The notes under the pieces: generated by a model
Told to the model about the DNA's origin: nothing
The model's database searches: none
Seen by the model: the letters and a program-made list of their open reading frames with translations, nothing else
Position numbers and translations under genes: made by a program
Shown here: piece after piece, positions 40,873-48,204 of the stretch
How the letters are laid out: each line of letters begins with the position of its first letter
Position numbering within the stretch: position 1 is the first letter of the stretch
Assembly (NCBI GenBank): GCA_009692725.1
Contig: SHYP01000010.1
Span: 1-48,204, forward strand
DNA from: Dehalococcoidia bacterium
GTDB taxonomy: Bacteria; Chloroflexota; Dehalococcoidia; UBA2979
Length of the DNA: 48,204 nt
Direction of reading: 5' to 3'

Positions 40873-41337
40873 GTGGAGCGGCTGCGTGCGGCGGTAGAGC
40901 CGGCAGACGAGCCACGTACCTTCACCAGCGAGCGCACGAGCAACGACGTCGCTGCGGTGATCGAACTCGCGCTGCGCACCAACGAGACGGGCGGCGGCGG
41001 CGCGCGGCGGCGCGCGGGGCTCCACCACCGCGCCGCATGGCTCGCGCGCGCACTGCACGACGAGACCACCGAGCGCGCGCACCTCGAACAGACGGTCGCC
41101 GCGTACCTCGATGTGTTCGAGCACGACTCCGGGCTCGGCCCGGACACCGCGATCCGCGTCGCGTACCTGCTGGGCGACCTCTCGGCCCGCCTCGGGCTGA
41201 CCGACGACGCGCGTCGCTGGCTGCTGGAGTGCACGCGCATGGAAGGCGCCGGCCAGCAGGCGGGTCTGCTGCGCATGGCACGCGAGCGCCTCGAGGAACT
41301 CCGCGACGGCGGCAAGCCCGCGGCGCGGTCGGCGTAG
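40873..41337 (+). CDS. DUF2225-like helical protein lacking the zinc-binding N-terminus
   Basis: This protein of about 154 residues (start GTG tentative) contains HHRAAWLARALHDETTERAHLEQTV, YLDVFEHDSG, AYLLGDLSARLGLTDDARRWLLE and LLRMARERLEEL. These match the C-terminal TPR-like helices of DUF2225 proteins, where the order is HLRAAWLYR, YE.AYE, LYLIGEL.RRLGDYEEA.RWF and LLKLARDQW. Full DUF2225 proteins are about 230 residues with an N-terminal zinc site that is missing here. The same frame is open back to the FlaG stop, with no better start. Flanking genes are flaG-like and a beta-propeller. Function unknown. Confidence 0.6.
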   Translation: MERLRAAVEPADEPRTFTSERTSNDVAAVIELALRTNETGGGGARRRAGLHHRAAWLARALHDETTERAHLEQTVAAYLDVFEHDSGLGPDTAIRVAYLLGDLSARLGLTDDARRWLLECTRMEGAGQQAGLLRMARERLEELRDGGKPAARSA

Positions 41338-41351
41338 CAGCGGCGCTCGCG

Positions 41352-42347
41352 ATGGCCGGCGCCTCCCTCCCGGATCGCGCGTGGCGACTCGCGGCCGCGT
41401 GCCTGGCCGTGGCGGCCGCGCTCACGCTCGTCGCGCTGCTGCTACCGGCGGGCCCGCGCAACGCCGGCGACGTGCCGCACGCAACGCTCGTGGTGGCCGA
41501 TCTGCGCGGCGGCGCGCTGATCGTCGTGGACCCTGCGGCGCCCGCGGGCGCGCGCCGCATCGCGCTGCCCGGCGGCCCGCACGAGGTGCTGCAGCTGCCC
41601 GACGGGCGGCTCGTCGCGTCGCTCGAGCAGCGCAGCAGCCTTGTGATCCTCGACCCGGCCGGCGACGCCATGACAACGATCGAGGTCGGCGGCCTGCCGC
41701 ACGGCCTCGCGTTCGGGGACGGCGTGCTCTACGTCACGGATCGCGCCAGCGGTGCGCTGCGGCGCTGGCAGGTGGCGGACTGGTCCGAGCTGCCGCCGCA
41801 GCCCGCGGGCACGGCGCCGCACGCCGTGGCGCTGCTCGCCGACGGCACGGCGGCGGTCGCCGACGCCGGCGCGTCCACGCTGCGCCTCGGCACTGTGACG
41901 CATGCGGTCGGCGAGCTACCGGAAACCGTGGCGGTGGACCGCGCCGACGGCCGGGTCGCCGTCGCGGCGGCAGGCAGCGGCGAGGTCGAGCTGTTCGACG
42001 CCGCGGGCGCGCGCAGCTGGCGCGTGAGCGTGGGCGGCCGGCCGGTGCGCGCCGCGTTCGGCGCGGGCGGTACGCTTGCTGTCGCGCTCGCCGCCGACGG
42101 CGCGGTCGCGCTCATCGATGCCGCGGGCGGGGTCCGCCGCGTCGCGGTTGGCGGCGTGCCCGACGGTCTCGCGTTCAACGCGGGCGGGCGCTGGCTCTAC
42201 GCCTCGGACCTGCACGGACGGCTCGCCGTGATCGACGTCGCGGGCGCGCACGTGCATACGGTGATCGCGCTCGGGGGCGGCGGCGCGCTGCTGGTGCTCG
42301 CCACCCCCGCGGGGCCGCCGGCACCCGCGGCGGCCGTGCGACAATAG
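41352..42347 (+). CDS. YncE-like beta-propeller protein with N-terminal membrane anchor
   Basis: This 331-residue protein has a hydrophobic N-terminal segment (about 10-32; probable anchor or signal peptide) followed by six to seven beta-propeller blades of about 42 residues, with repeats such as LPGGPHEVLQLPDGRLVASLE, VGGLPHGLAFGDGVLYVTD, GTAPHAVALLADGTAAVADA, and VGGVPDGLAFNAGGRWLYASD. The pattern matches YVTN/YncE-like surface propellers. No active-site motif. It begins 15 bases after the DUF2225-like gene. Confidence 0.78.
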   Translation: MAGASLPDRAWRLAAACLAVAAALTLVALLLPAGPRNAGDVPHATLVVADLRGGALIVVDPAAPAGARRIALPGGPHEVLQLPDGRLVASLEQRSSLVILDPAGDAMTTIEVGGLPHGLAFGDGVLYVTDRASGALRRWQVADWSELPPQPAGTAPHAVALLADGTAAVADAGASTLRLGTVTHAVGELPETVAVDRADGRVAVAAAGSGEVELFDAAGARSWRVSVGGRPVRAAFGAGGTLAVALAADGAVALIDAAGGVRRVAVGGVPDGLAFNAGGRWLYASDLHGRLAVIDVAGAHVHTVIALGGGGALLVLATPAGPPAPAAAVRQ

Positions 42348-42383
42348 CCGCTCACGTCGTCCGCCGCCCGAGAGGTCCCCGCC

Positions 42384-42806
42384 GTGGTGCGCATCGAGGA
42401 ACCGTGCGACTACGGCGGGCGCTTCTGGCGCGCCGGCTGCGGTCGCGACGCCGTAGCGGAATGCGTCTACTGCGGGCGCCCGTTCTGCGAGGCGCACGGT
42501 GACCGCGGCCCCGACTACACGGACGCGTGCCATCGGCGGGTGTGCCGGGCGAAGCTCGCCGACGTGGCCGCGCACCAGGCCTGGCGCCAGCGCATGCAGG
42601 TCGCGAACGCCGTCGGGCTGTGCGCCGAGGACGGCTGCGCCGAGCGCAGCCAGCACGCGTGCTCGCGCTGCCGGCTGCACTTCTGCGCCGCGCACGTGCA
42701 CGAGCGGGCCGTGCTCAACCGGCTGACCACGCCCGCGCGGCGGGAGCTCGCCCTGGTCTGCGCGCACTGCCACGAGCGCCGCAATCTGTGGGACAAGCAC
42801 GCGTAG
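42384..42806 (+). CDS. Double zinc-finger protein (B-box/AN1-like)
   Basis: This 140-residue protein contains two zinc-binding modules with paired cysteines and histidines: CGRDAVAECVYCGRPFCEAHG (residues 19-39) followed by YTDACHRRVC, and CAEDGCAERSQHACSRCRLHFCAAHVH (80-106) followed by CAHCHERRN (126-134). Cys-x2-Cys..Cys-x2-His spacing is like B-box or zf-AN1 folds, uncommon in bacteria. It may act as a protein-binding module. The GTG start has GAGAGG upstream. Confidence 0.65.
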   Translation: MVRIEEPCDYGGRFWRAGCGRDAVAECVYCGRPFCEAHGDRGPDYTDACHRRVCRAKLADVAAHQAWRQRMQVANAVGLCAEDGCAERSQHACSRCRLHFCAAHVHERAVLNRLTTPARRELALVCAHCHERRNLWDKHA

Positions 42807-42896
42807 CGCGTCGATGGAATCGAACTCCGCCGCCCCCGAGTTCCTTACCACGACCAGTCCAGTGCCCTGCTGCCGTGGCCGCTTGGTGAAGGAACA

Positions 42897-43220
42897 TTGC
42901 GCATCGAGGTCACTGAGACCGATCTGCGGTTTGGATTTCTTCCCATCCATCGCGGGGCCGACGTCCAGCATGTACCCGGTCCGTCGGTCATTCTCATGGC
43001 ACCCGAGATCGCGTCGTTTAGGGTGTCGCGGAGAAGTGCGTTGAGCTGGCTCTTCGGGCGGCCTGGACTTGGCTGGAACGGGACTTGGTACTTCTTCGTG
43101 GGCTGGCCTCGCGTCGGCGTACGCATCCGCACGAGGCCCGACATGCGGTGCTGGATAGCCCCGAAGTCCCCCACCGAGTTCATCGAGGCGCTGACGCGCC
43201 TGACCGGACGCTCCGCCTAG
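42897..43220 (+). CDS. Bacterial PH-like domain protein on a less GC-rich patch
   Basis: About 107 residues from TTG 42897 (GAAGGAA just upstream). The pattern RIEVTETDLRFGFLP, ILMAPEIASFRVSRRSALSWLFGRPGLGWNGTWYFFVGWPRVGVRIRTRPDMRCWIAPKSPTEFIEAL (broken here into a series of beta strands) resembles a bacterial PH-like domain with a final helix. The same frame is open back to 42807, directly after the previous stop, so a longer protein with a non-standard start is possible. Codons are less GC-biased than neighbours, suggesting transfer. Its TAG shares the palindrome CTAG with the convergent nitrilase gene. Confidence 0.5.
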   Translation: MRIEVTETDLRFGFLPIHRGADVQHVPGPSVILMAPEIASFRVSRRSALSWLFGRPGLGWNGTWYFFVGWPRVGVRIRTRPDMRCWIAPKSPTEFIEALTRLTGRSA

Positions 43221-44881
43221 CGCGCGGCGACCGCTTCCGCGCGCGCGAACAGCGCGCCGAAGATCTCGGGGCGACGGTCGCGGATCGGGTCGGTGCCGGG
43301 CGCCATCTCGTGCCAGCGGGCGAGCGCGCGGTTCGTGTCGGCCGAGGCGGCCATCGCCACGCCCGTGAGCGCTTCCATCAGCACCGCCCCGGTCGGGTCG
43401 ACGACGCACGCGCCGCCCTCATCCGAGGTATCGCCCGCCGCGACGACGTACAGCCGGTTCTCGTTCGCGCGTGCGCGCGCCAGCGTGCGCAGCGGCGCGC
43501 GCACGTCGCCGGCGCTCCACGCGATCACCTCGGCGCCGCGCAGCTTCAGGCCGCGCGCGAGCTCCGGCACCAGACCCTCGACGCCGAGCAACAACCCGAG
43601 GTTGCCGACCGCCGTCTCGATCACCGGCGGCGCCACGCTGCCCTCCGCGAAGCCGGCCTCGCGTTCGCGCTCGCTGAGGTGCGACTGGCGGTGCAGCGCG
43701 ACCACCTCGCCTTTATCGATGACGTACGCCGTCTTGTAGGTGCGCTGCAGCTCGCGCTCCGCGAGCACCACCGCGAGCATCACTTCGGCCTCGCCGGAGA
43801 GCGCGATCAGCAGCGGCAGCAGCTCCCGTTGGCTCACCGCGCGCGCGTCCGCACCGGTGAGGTCCGGGAGCACGACCAGCGCGACGCCCTGCGCGGCGAG
43901 CGTGCGCACCTGCGCGCGCACGCGCTCCATCAGCTCCACGGCCGACGGCGACGGGTCCAGCGCGAGCGCGGCGACCCGCGCCGCCGACGCCTCGACAACG
44001 ATCGGCTCGCGCGCCAGCTGCGTCGCGCGCGCACGCTCCGCGGGCAGCGCGGCGTCCGCGTACAGCTCCGGGCGACGCGCGATCGGGGCGCCGGCCGCGC
44101 GATCGAGGTCGATGGTGCAGGTCACGACGCCGGCTTCGTCGCTCGGCGCCTGCGCGATCCAGCGGCCGCTGGGGTCGAGCACGCCCGAGCGCCCGGCGTA
44201 CACGATCGAGCCTGCCTCCACGCCCACCTTGTCCGCGGCGACGATCCAGGTGCCGTTCTCGATGGCGCGCGCGGGCAGCACGTACTCGACCTGCGCAGTG
44301 GAGAGCGCGGCGGCGTTGCGGCCACTCGAGACCCACGCCGTGCAGTCGATCAGCAGCTCGGCGCCGCCGACGGCGAGCGTGCGCGGAATCTCCGGCAGCC
44401 GCGCGTCCGCGCACACGAACATGCCCACGCGCGCGCCCGCGACCTCCACCACCGGAAAGCGATCGCCCGGCGCGAACCAGCGCGTATCGAAGTGCCACAA
44501 AAAGTGCTTCGCCGTGCGCGCGAGCAGCGCGCCGTCCTCGCCGAACAGCAGCGCGACGTTCTCGAGCCGGTCGTTGGTCGCGGTCACCGGGCCGCCGTGC
44601 TGCACGACACCGACGGCGATCGCCACGCCGTGGCGGCGCGCGCGCTCCGCCAACGCCTCCTCGACCTCGCCGTCGGGCAGCACGCCGGCGGCCTCGTATA
44701 CGGCGCGGGAGCGCAGGAAGTACGCGGGGTAGCTCGCCTCGGGGAGCACCAGCAGGTCGGGATGCGGCTCCAGCGCGGCAGCCTCGTCGATGCGCCGGAG
44801 CAGGTCCGCCCACGCCCGCCGGTGGTCCGCGAGCTCGAACGCGCGCAGCTGCAACAGCGCGATGTGCAGCGGGTGCGTCAT
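43217..44881 (-). CDS. Tandem nitrilase-superfamily protein with inactive second domain
   Basis: This 554-residue fusion has two carbon-nitrogen hydrolase domains. Domain 1 (about 5-270) keeps the Glu-Lys-Cys triad: Glu48 in LPEAS, Lys125 in RTAKHFLWHF and Cys157 in MFVCADARLPE. Domain 2 (about 295-540) keeps the fold (VVLPDL, VALHRQSHLS, GLLLGVEGLVPE, VYVV) but has Asp340, Gln399 and Gly433 at the catalytic positions, so it should be inert. An aliphatic amide, nitrile or carbamoyl substrate is possible. The ATG overlaps the FAH stop by four bases, so the two enzymes likely share a pathway. Confidence 0.85.
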   Translation of the reverse strand: MTHPLHIALLQLRAFELADHRRAWADLLRRIDEAAALEPHPDLLVLPEASYPAYFLRSRAVYEAAGVLPDGEVEEALAERARRHGVAIAVGVVQHGGPVTATNDRLENVALLFGEDGALLARTAKHFLWHFDTRWFAPGDRFPVVEVAGARVGMFVCADARLPEIPRTLAVGGAELLIDCTAWVSSGRNAAALSTAQVEYVLPARAIENGTWIVAADKVGVEAGSIVYAGRSGVLDPSGRWIAQAPSDEAGVVTCTIDLDRAAGAPIARRPELYADAALPAERARATQLAREPIVVEASAARVAALALDPSPSAVELMERVRAQVRTLAAQGVALVVLPDLTGADARAVSQRELLPLLIALSGEAEVMLAVVLAERELQRTYKTAYVIDKGEVVALHRQSHLSEREREAGFAEGSVAPPVIETAVGNLGLLLGVEGLVPELARGLKLRGAEVIAWSAGDVRAPLRTLARARANENRLYVVAAGDTSDEGGACVVDPTGAVLMEALTGVAMAASADTNRALARWHEMAPGTDPIRDRRPEIFGALFARAEAVAAR

Positions 44882-45633
44882 CGCGCAGCCTCGACGGGGT
44901 TCGTGAGCTCGCCGAGCCCAGCGATCGCCACGGACACGCGGTCGCCCGCCGCGAGCTGCGACGTGGCGCCGGGCGTGCCGGTGAACACGAGGTCCCCCGG
45001 CTCCAGCGTCATCGCGCTGGAGATGAACGCGATGCACGCGCGCACGGAGTGGATCAGCTGCGCCGTGCTCGCCTCCTGCACCAGCGCGCCGTTGAGCGTG
45101 ACGCGCAGCTCGATCTGCTCGGGGTCGAGCCCCGTCTCGATCCACGGGCCCACCGCGGTGAACGTGTCGGCCGACTTCGCGCGCCACCACTGCATATCGT
45201 CGCGCTGCCAGTCGCGCGCGGAGACGTCGTTGCCGCAGGTGTAGCCGAGCACGTACGCGTCAACGTCGGCCTCGCGCAGGTTGCGCGCGCGGCGCCCGAT
45301 CACTGCAACCACTTCGCCCTCCTCGTCCACTCGCCCCGCGTCAGGGGGCAGCACGATCGCCGCGCCGGGACCGATAAGCGAGCTCGGCGCCTTGAGGAAC
45401 GGCTCCGGCCGCACCGGCGCCGGGCGATCACCAACGTGGCTGCGATAGTTCAGGCCGATGGCCACGATCTTGCGCGGCTGCACCGGCACGAGCAGCTGCA
45501 CCTGCGAGAGCGGATACGCCTCGCCGGTCTCCTCGAGCCGCCCGAACGGGCCACCGCGCACGAGGTGCACGCGGCGCGCGCGCACGATGGCAGTGCTCAC
45601 GCGGCCGTCCGCGCGCACGCGAGCGATGCGCAT
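44878..45633 (-). CDS. Fumarylacetoacetate hydrolase (FAH) family enzyme
   Basis: This 251-residue protein has the FAH fold: ARRVHLVRGG, KIVAIGLNYRSHVGD, PEPFLKAPSSLIGPG, DEEGEVVAVIGRRARNL (metal-binding Glu pair), GYTCGNDVSARDWQ (Asp ligand), WRAKSADTFTAVGPWI, FISSAMTLEPGDLVFTGTPGAT. The family includes acylpyruvases, oxaloacetate decarboxylases and 2-hydroxyhepta-2,4-diene-1,7-dioate isomerases. Exact substrate unknown. The start at 45633 is chosen for the CGGAG upstream; an ATG at 45753 would add an Arg-rich leader. First gene of the operon with the nitrilase. Confidence 0.88.
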   Translation of the reverse strand: MRIARVRADGRVSTAIVRARRVHLVRGGPFGRLEETGEAYPLSQVQLLVPVQPRKIVAIGLNYRSHVGDRPAPVRPEPFLKAPSSLIGPGAAIVLPPDAGRVDEEGEVVAVIGRRARNLREADVDAYVLGYTCGNDVSARDWQRDDMQWWRAKSADTFTAVGPWIETGLDPEQIELRVTLNGALVQEASTAQLIHSVRACIAFISSAMTLEPGDLVFTGTPGATSQLAAGDRVSVAIAGLGELTNPVEAAR

Positions 45634-45767
45634 GGCGACTCCGTTTCCCGCGCTCCGCAGCATGCGCAGTGTACGGCAGCGGCGCGCGCGCCGCTGCGCT
45701 CCGCACGCGGAAGCGCCGCTGCGCGTCGACCACTTATGACAAACCATGCGCATCGTGACGCACCGCG

Positions 45768-46268
45768 CTAGCCGAACATCGCGAACGGGCCGCGGCCGGC
45801 GTCGGGCAGCACGGCAAGCGTCGCGGCGATTTGGCGCACGTGCTGCAGGTCGTGATACGCGGCCTGGTGAATCAGCTGCGCCGCCGTGATCGCGCCCGCG
45901 GCCGAGTGCACGCCCGCGTCCGCGAGTCGCTCTGGAGAGAGCGTCGCGTAGCGCTGCACGTCGACGGCACGCTCCCGCGCGAAGGTGGCGAGCAGCTCAG
46001 CGAGCGGCCGCGAGCGCAGCCCGGACGCGGCGAGCGTTGCGTGCTCGTCGGAATCCTCGATCGTGGCGCCGGGCGCGGCGATCAGCCGCTCGACGCGTGC
46101 GCGCTGGATGCGCCCGCGGTCCGTGAGATGCGCGACGAGGTCGCGCGGCGACCAGCCGCCTGCGTCGCGCATCTCGACGGCCGCGGACGGCAGGCCAGCC
46201 AGCAGCGCGGCGAGCACCGCCAGCGTCGCCGTCAGCAGCTCGATGGTGCCGACTTCAAGCGGGCGCAT
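45768..46268 (-). CDS. DinB superfamily protein
   Basis: This 166-residue four-helix bundle carries WSPRDLVAHLTDRGRI (His near 47), ERLIAAPG, a second helix pair and AAYHDLQHVRQIAATL, where the two histidines of HDLQH complete the three-His metal site. DinB-type proteins include thiol-transferases using bacillithiol or mycothiol. No substrate residues are clear. GAGGAG precedes the ATG at 46268. Confidence 0.82.
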   Translation of the reverse strand: MRPLEVGTIELLTATLAVLAALLAGLPSAAVEMRDAGGWSPRDLVAHLTDRGRIQRARVERLIAAPGATIEDSDEHATLAASGLRSRPLAELLATFARERAVDVQRYATLSPERLADAGVHSAAGAITAAQLIHQAAYHDLQHVRQIAATLAVLPDAGRGPFAMFG

Positions 46269-46423
46269 CCTGGCGGCTCCTCGTCCCGCGGCGCACGCGG
46301 GCCGACGGCAGGGGGCCGCGGCCTTGCGTGGCTCGTCTACACTTTGCGCGCCACGGGCGCATTAGAGTCGTAATCGCGGCAGAACGGCCCGTGCCCTGCC
46401 GGGAGCTTAGGGGAGGTATCGAG

Positions 46424-47290
46424 ATGACGTCACCATCGGCGAACAGGTACGGGGGCAACGCCGCGGCGCCCATCGAGAAGGTGCCGCTGCCCGGCTGGCC
46501 ACACCAGGAGCTGTTGTACGAGACCATCGACAACGGCCGCATCGCGCTGCTCACGATGAACCGCCCCGAGCGCATGAACTCCTCCGACCCCGAGATGGGG
46601 AACCGCTGGTACGACGCATGGACCCGCTTCGCGGCCGACGACGAGCAGTGGGTAGCCATCGTCACGGGCGCCGGGACGCGCGCGTTCTCCGCGGGTCAGG
46701 ACCTGAAGATCCGCGCCGAGCTCGAGGCCCAGGGCGGCGACGCGCCGTACCAGCGCCGCTCGCCGAGCGTCACGCCGATCGGCGAGAAGCTCGGCTGCTG
46801 GAAGCCGACGATCGCGGCGATCAACGGCTTCGCGATCGCGGGCGGCTGGGCGAACGCGCAGAGCTGCACGTTCCGCATCGCCGACGAGCACGCAGAGATG
46901 AACATCGCCGAGGCGCGCTGGAACCAGGCGGCGGGCTTCGTCGCGTACCTGCCGCGTCTGATGCACTCCGGCCACGCGCTCGAGGTCTGCATCATGGGCG
47001 ACCGCCGCATCAGCGCGCAGCGCGCGTACGAGATGGGCTTCGTGAACAAGGTGGTGCCCTCCGGCCACTGCGTCGAAGAGGCCGTCGACTGGGCGCGCAC
47101 GATCTGCCGCATGGCGCCGCGCACCGTGCGCAACTTCAACCAGATGGTCAACCACTGCTTCAACATGACCATCCCGGAGGCGCAGGCCTTCGCCGGCGCG
47201 CTGGAGTTCAACCTGCGCGGCATGGAGGACTCCGTCGAGGGTCCGACTGCCTTCGCCGAGAAGCGCCCGGCGGTGTTCCGCAACCGCTAA
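46424..47290 (+). CDS. Enoyl-CoA hydratase/isomerase family protein
   Basis: This 288-residue crotonase-fold protein has GRIALLTMNRPERMNS (residues about 33-48), AFSAGQDLKIRAE (oxyanion hole 1), KPTIAAINGFAIAGGWANAQSC (oxyanion hole 2) and ISAQRAYEMGFVNKVVP. The Glu pair typical of true hydratases is not obvious after ANAQSC (..ADEHAEMNIAE), so isomerase, hydratase or other crotonase activities are all possible. GGGGAGG precedes the ATG. The N-terminal 30 residues are a Gly/Pro-rich extension. Confidence 0.85.
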   Translation: MTSPSANRYGGNAAAPIEKVPLPGWPHQELLYETIDNGRIALLTMNRPERMNSSDPEMGNRWYDAWTRFAADDEQWVAIVTGAGTRAFSAGQDLKIRAELEAQGGDAPYQRRSPSVTPIGEKLGCWKPTIAAINGFAIAGGWANAQSCTFRIADEHAEMNIAEARWNQAAGFVAYLPRLMHSGHALEVCIMGDRRISAQRAYEMGFVNKVVPSGHCVEEAVDWARTICRMAPRTVRNFNQMVNHCFNMTIPEAQAFAGALEFNLRGMEDSVEGPTAFAEKRPAVFRNR

Positions 47291-47300
47291 CGCACCCTCA

Positions 47301-47357
47301 GCGCCGCGAGTGGACGGCACGGACCGTCCGCTCGCGGCGCAAGCGGACGGTCCGTGC
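47301..47357. terminator. Two mutually exclusive hairpins between convergent genes
   Basis: Hairpin A pairs 47301-47317 with 47324-47340 (17 bp, one G-T wobble, loop CACGGA). Hairpin B pairs GCACGGACCGTCCGCT (47317-47332) with its exact complement at 47342-47357 (16 bp, 9-base loop). They share bases 47317-47332, so only one can form at a time. This is the end of both the crotonase gene and the exonuclease gene. Confidence 0.75.
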
Positions 47358-47370
47358 ACGCCGCACCGGC

Positions 47371-48204
47371 TTAGCCGCGCGCGACGGCAGCCGCCCGCGC
47401 GCGCTGCAGCAGCTCCGGCGCGCGCACGTCGTCGCACCACGCTGCGAACTCGCGCGTCGGCCCGGCCCAGCGCAACGCGTCGACGCGCTCAAATAGCGGG
47501 ATGTCCGCGCGCAGCGTCGCGAGGTCCCGAAAGAGCAGCGCCGACGCCCACTGCTCGCGCAGCGTGCGCGCGAGCGCGCTCCCCTGCGCCAGCGGCACGC
47601 CCCACTCGTTCGCGTCGTGCGGGATCGCCTCGAGGTGCGCGAACCGCGCGAGTACGGCTGCCGTCGACTTCGCTCCCCAGCCGCGCAAGCCTGGGAAGCC
47701 GTCGGCGCTATCGCCGACCAGCGCCAGGTAGTCTGGGATCGACGCCGGCGACACGCCGAACTTCGCGCGCACCGCGTCGGCGTCGCGCACCGCGCGCGTG
47801 CGCCGGTCGAGCTGCACGACGCGCTCGCCGTCGACGCACTGGCCGAGGTCTTTGTCCGGCGTGCAGATCCACACGCGCGCCACCGCGCCGTCGCGCGCCG
47901 CCAGCGCCGCCGCCGAGGCGAGCGCATCGTCGGCCTCGAACTCGACCATCGGCCAGACGACGACGCCGAGCGCCTCGAGCGCGCGCTCGAGCGGCGCGAA
48001 CTGCACGAGCAGCTCAGGGTCGACACCCGCGCCGGTCTTGTAGCCGGGCCACAGCTCGTTGCGGAACGATTCGATCACGTGGTCCGTGGCCACGCCGAGG
48101 TGCGTGCAGCCGTCCTCCAGCATGCGCAACACGGAGCCAACCACGCCCACGACCGCCCCGCACTCGCGTCCGCCCGCGCCAAGGCGGCGCGGCACGGCGA
48201 AGAA
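47371..48204 (-). CDS. 5'-3' exonuclease (FEN/PIN fold), cut by the right window edge
   Basis: The visible 278 codons begin in-frame at the edge (FFAVPRRLGAGGRE), which matches the region just after the N-terminal DGTYELF-like metal motif, so the true start lies outside. Hallmarks are ATDHVIESFRNELWPGYKTG, VEFEADDALASAA (two metal Asp), ICTPDKDLGQCV, YLALVGDSADGFPGLRGWGAKSTAAVL (helix-hairpin-helix with the second metal site). This corresponds to the stand-alone exonuclease related to the N-terminal domain of DNA polymerase I. It probably processes flaps or Okazaki fragments. Confidence 0.88.
   Translation of the reverse strand, partial: FFAVPRRLGAGGRECGAVVGVVGSVLRMLEDGCTHLGVATDHVIESFRNELWPGYKTGAGVDPELLVQFAPLERALEALGVVVWPMVEFEADDALASAAALAARDGAVARVWICTPDKDLGQCVDGERVVQLDRRTRAVRDADAVRAKFGVSPASIPDYLALVGDSADGFPGLRGWGAKSTAAVLARFAHLEAIPHDANEWGVPLAQGSALARTLREQWASALLFRDLATLRADIPLFERVDALRWAGPTREFAAWCDDVRAPELLQRARAAAVARG

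Overview
The window is very GC-rich and almost entirely coding, with GTG, ATG and a few TTG starts and many 1-8 nt gene overlaps. Lipoproteins with Thr/Pro-rich linkers, coenzyme F420 genes (npdG, cofE, an FDOR-type oxidoreductase), a LexA with a near-Gram-positive-type operator, a short MshC-like cysteine ligase and flagellins together suggest a motile, probably aerobic or facultative bacterium. Chloroflexota (Dehalococcoidia/Tepidiforma-like or Thermomicrobia-like) is my best guess. No rRNA or other decisive marker is present, so this stays an inference.

Layout. 1-906: three small minus-strand genes (an edge-truncated ORF, an ABM-fold protein, a zinc ribbon). 1240-10473: a cobalamin riboswitch followed by one long plus-strand operon, btuC-btuD-cobO-cobT-(HNH protein)-cobS-cbiB-cobD-cobQ-cobU. 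It takes up corrinoids, adenosylates them, attaches aminopropanol and assembles the nucleotide loop. No corrin-ring genes and no btuF are present, so this is a salvage operon. It ends in a strong hairpin. 10507-14369: HtrA protease, short SppA, and a lipoprotein carrying a trypsin-like fold with a lost catalytic triad. 14378-17260: an NMT1/ThiY-like ABC importer. 17417-18888: npdG-cofE. 18940-20240: a small membrane protein and holA. 20481-23806: lexA with its operator, a PIG-L deacetylase, a Nudix hydrolase, a thioredoxin-like protein and an Ala-rich helical protein. 23850-29396: CNNM/CorC transporter, MshC/CysS-like ligase, FDOR protein, minimal MgtE-like transporter, and a decayed MFS pseudogene. 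29393-31455: NDP-sugar epimerase and a Gfo/Idh-like protein.

31600-41340 is mainly a flagellar region: two paralogous 398-residue flagellins, a transglycosylase with a degenerate M23 tail, a FlaG-like protein and a DUF2225-like protein. Unrelated genes are interleaved (YkgJ protein, full MgtE, flavin reductase, tRNA-His, PDZ lipoprotein). The second flagellin carries a perfect 20-bp inverted repeat inside its normally near-invariant N-terminal segment, which changes conserved residues. This is the most unusual sequence feature I found.

41352-48204: beta-propeller protein, double zinc-finger protein, a PH-like protein on a less GC-rich patch, an FAH-family/tandem-nitrilase operon whose second nitrilase domain has lost its catalytic triad, DinB protein, enoyl-CoA hydratase, two mutually exclusive hairpins, and an edge-truncated 5'-3' exonuclease.

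I did not find CRISPR arrays, transposases, phage genes or defence islands. The novelty here lies in degenerate or modified versions of known parts rather than in a wholly new system.
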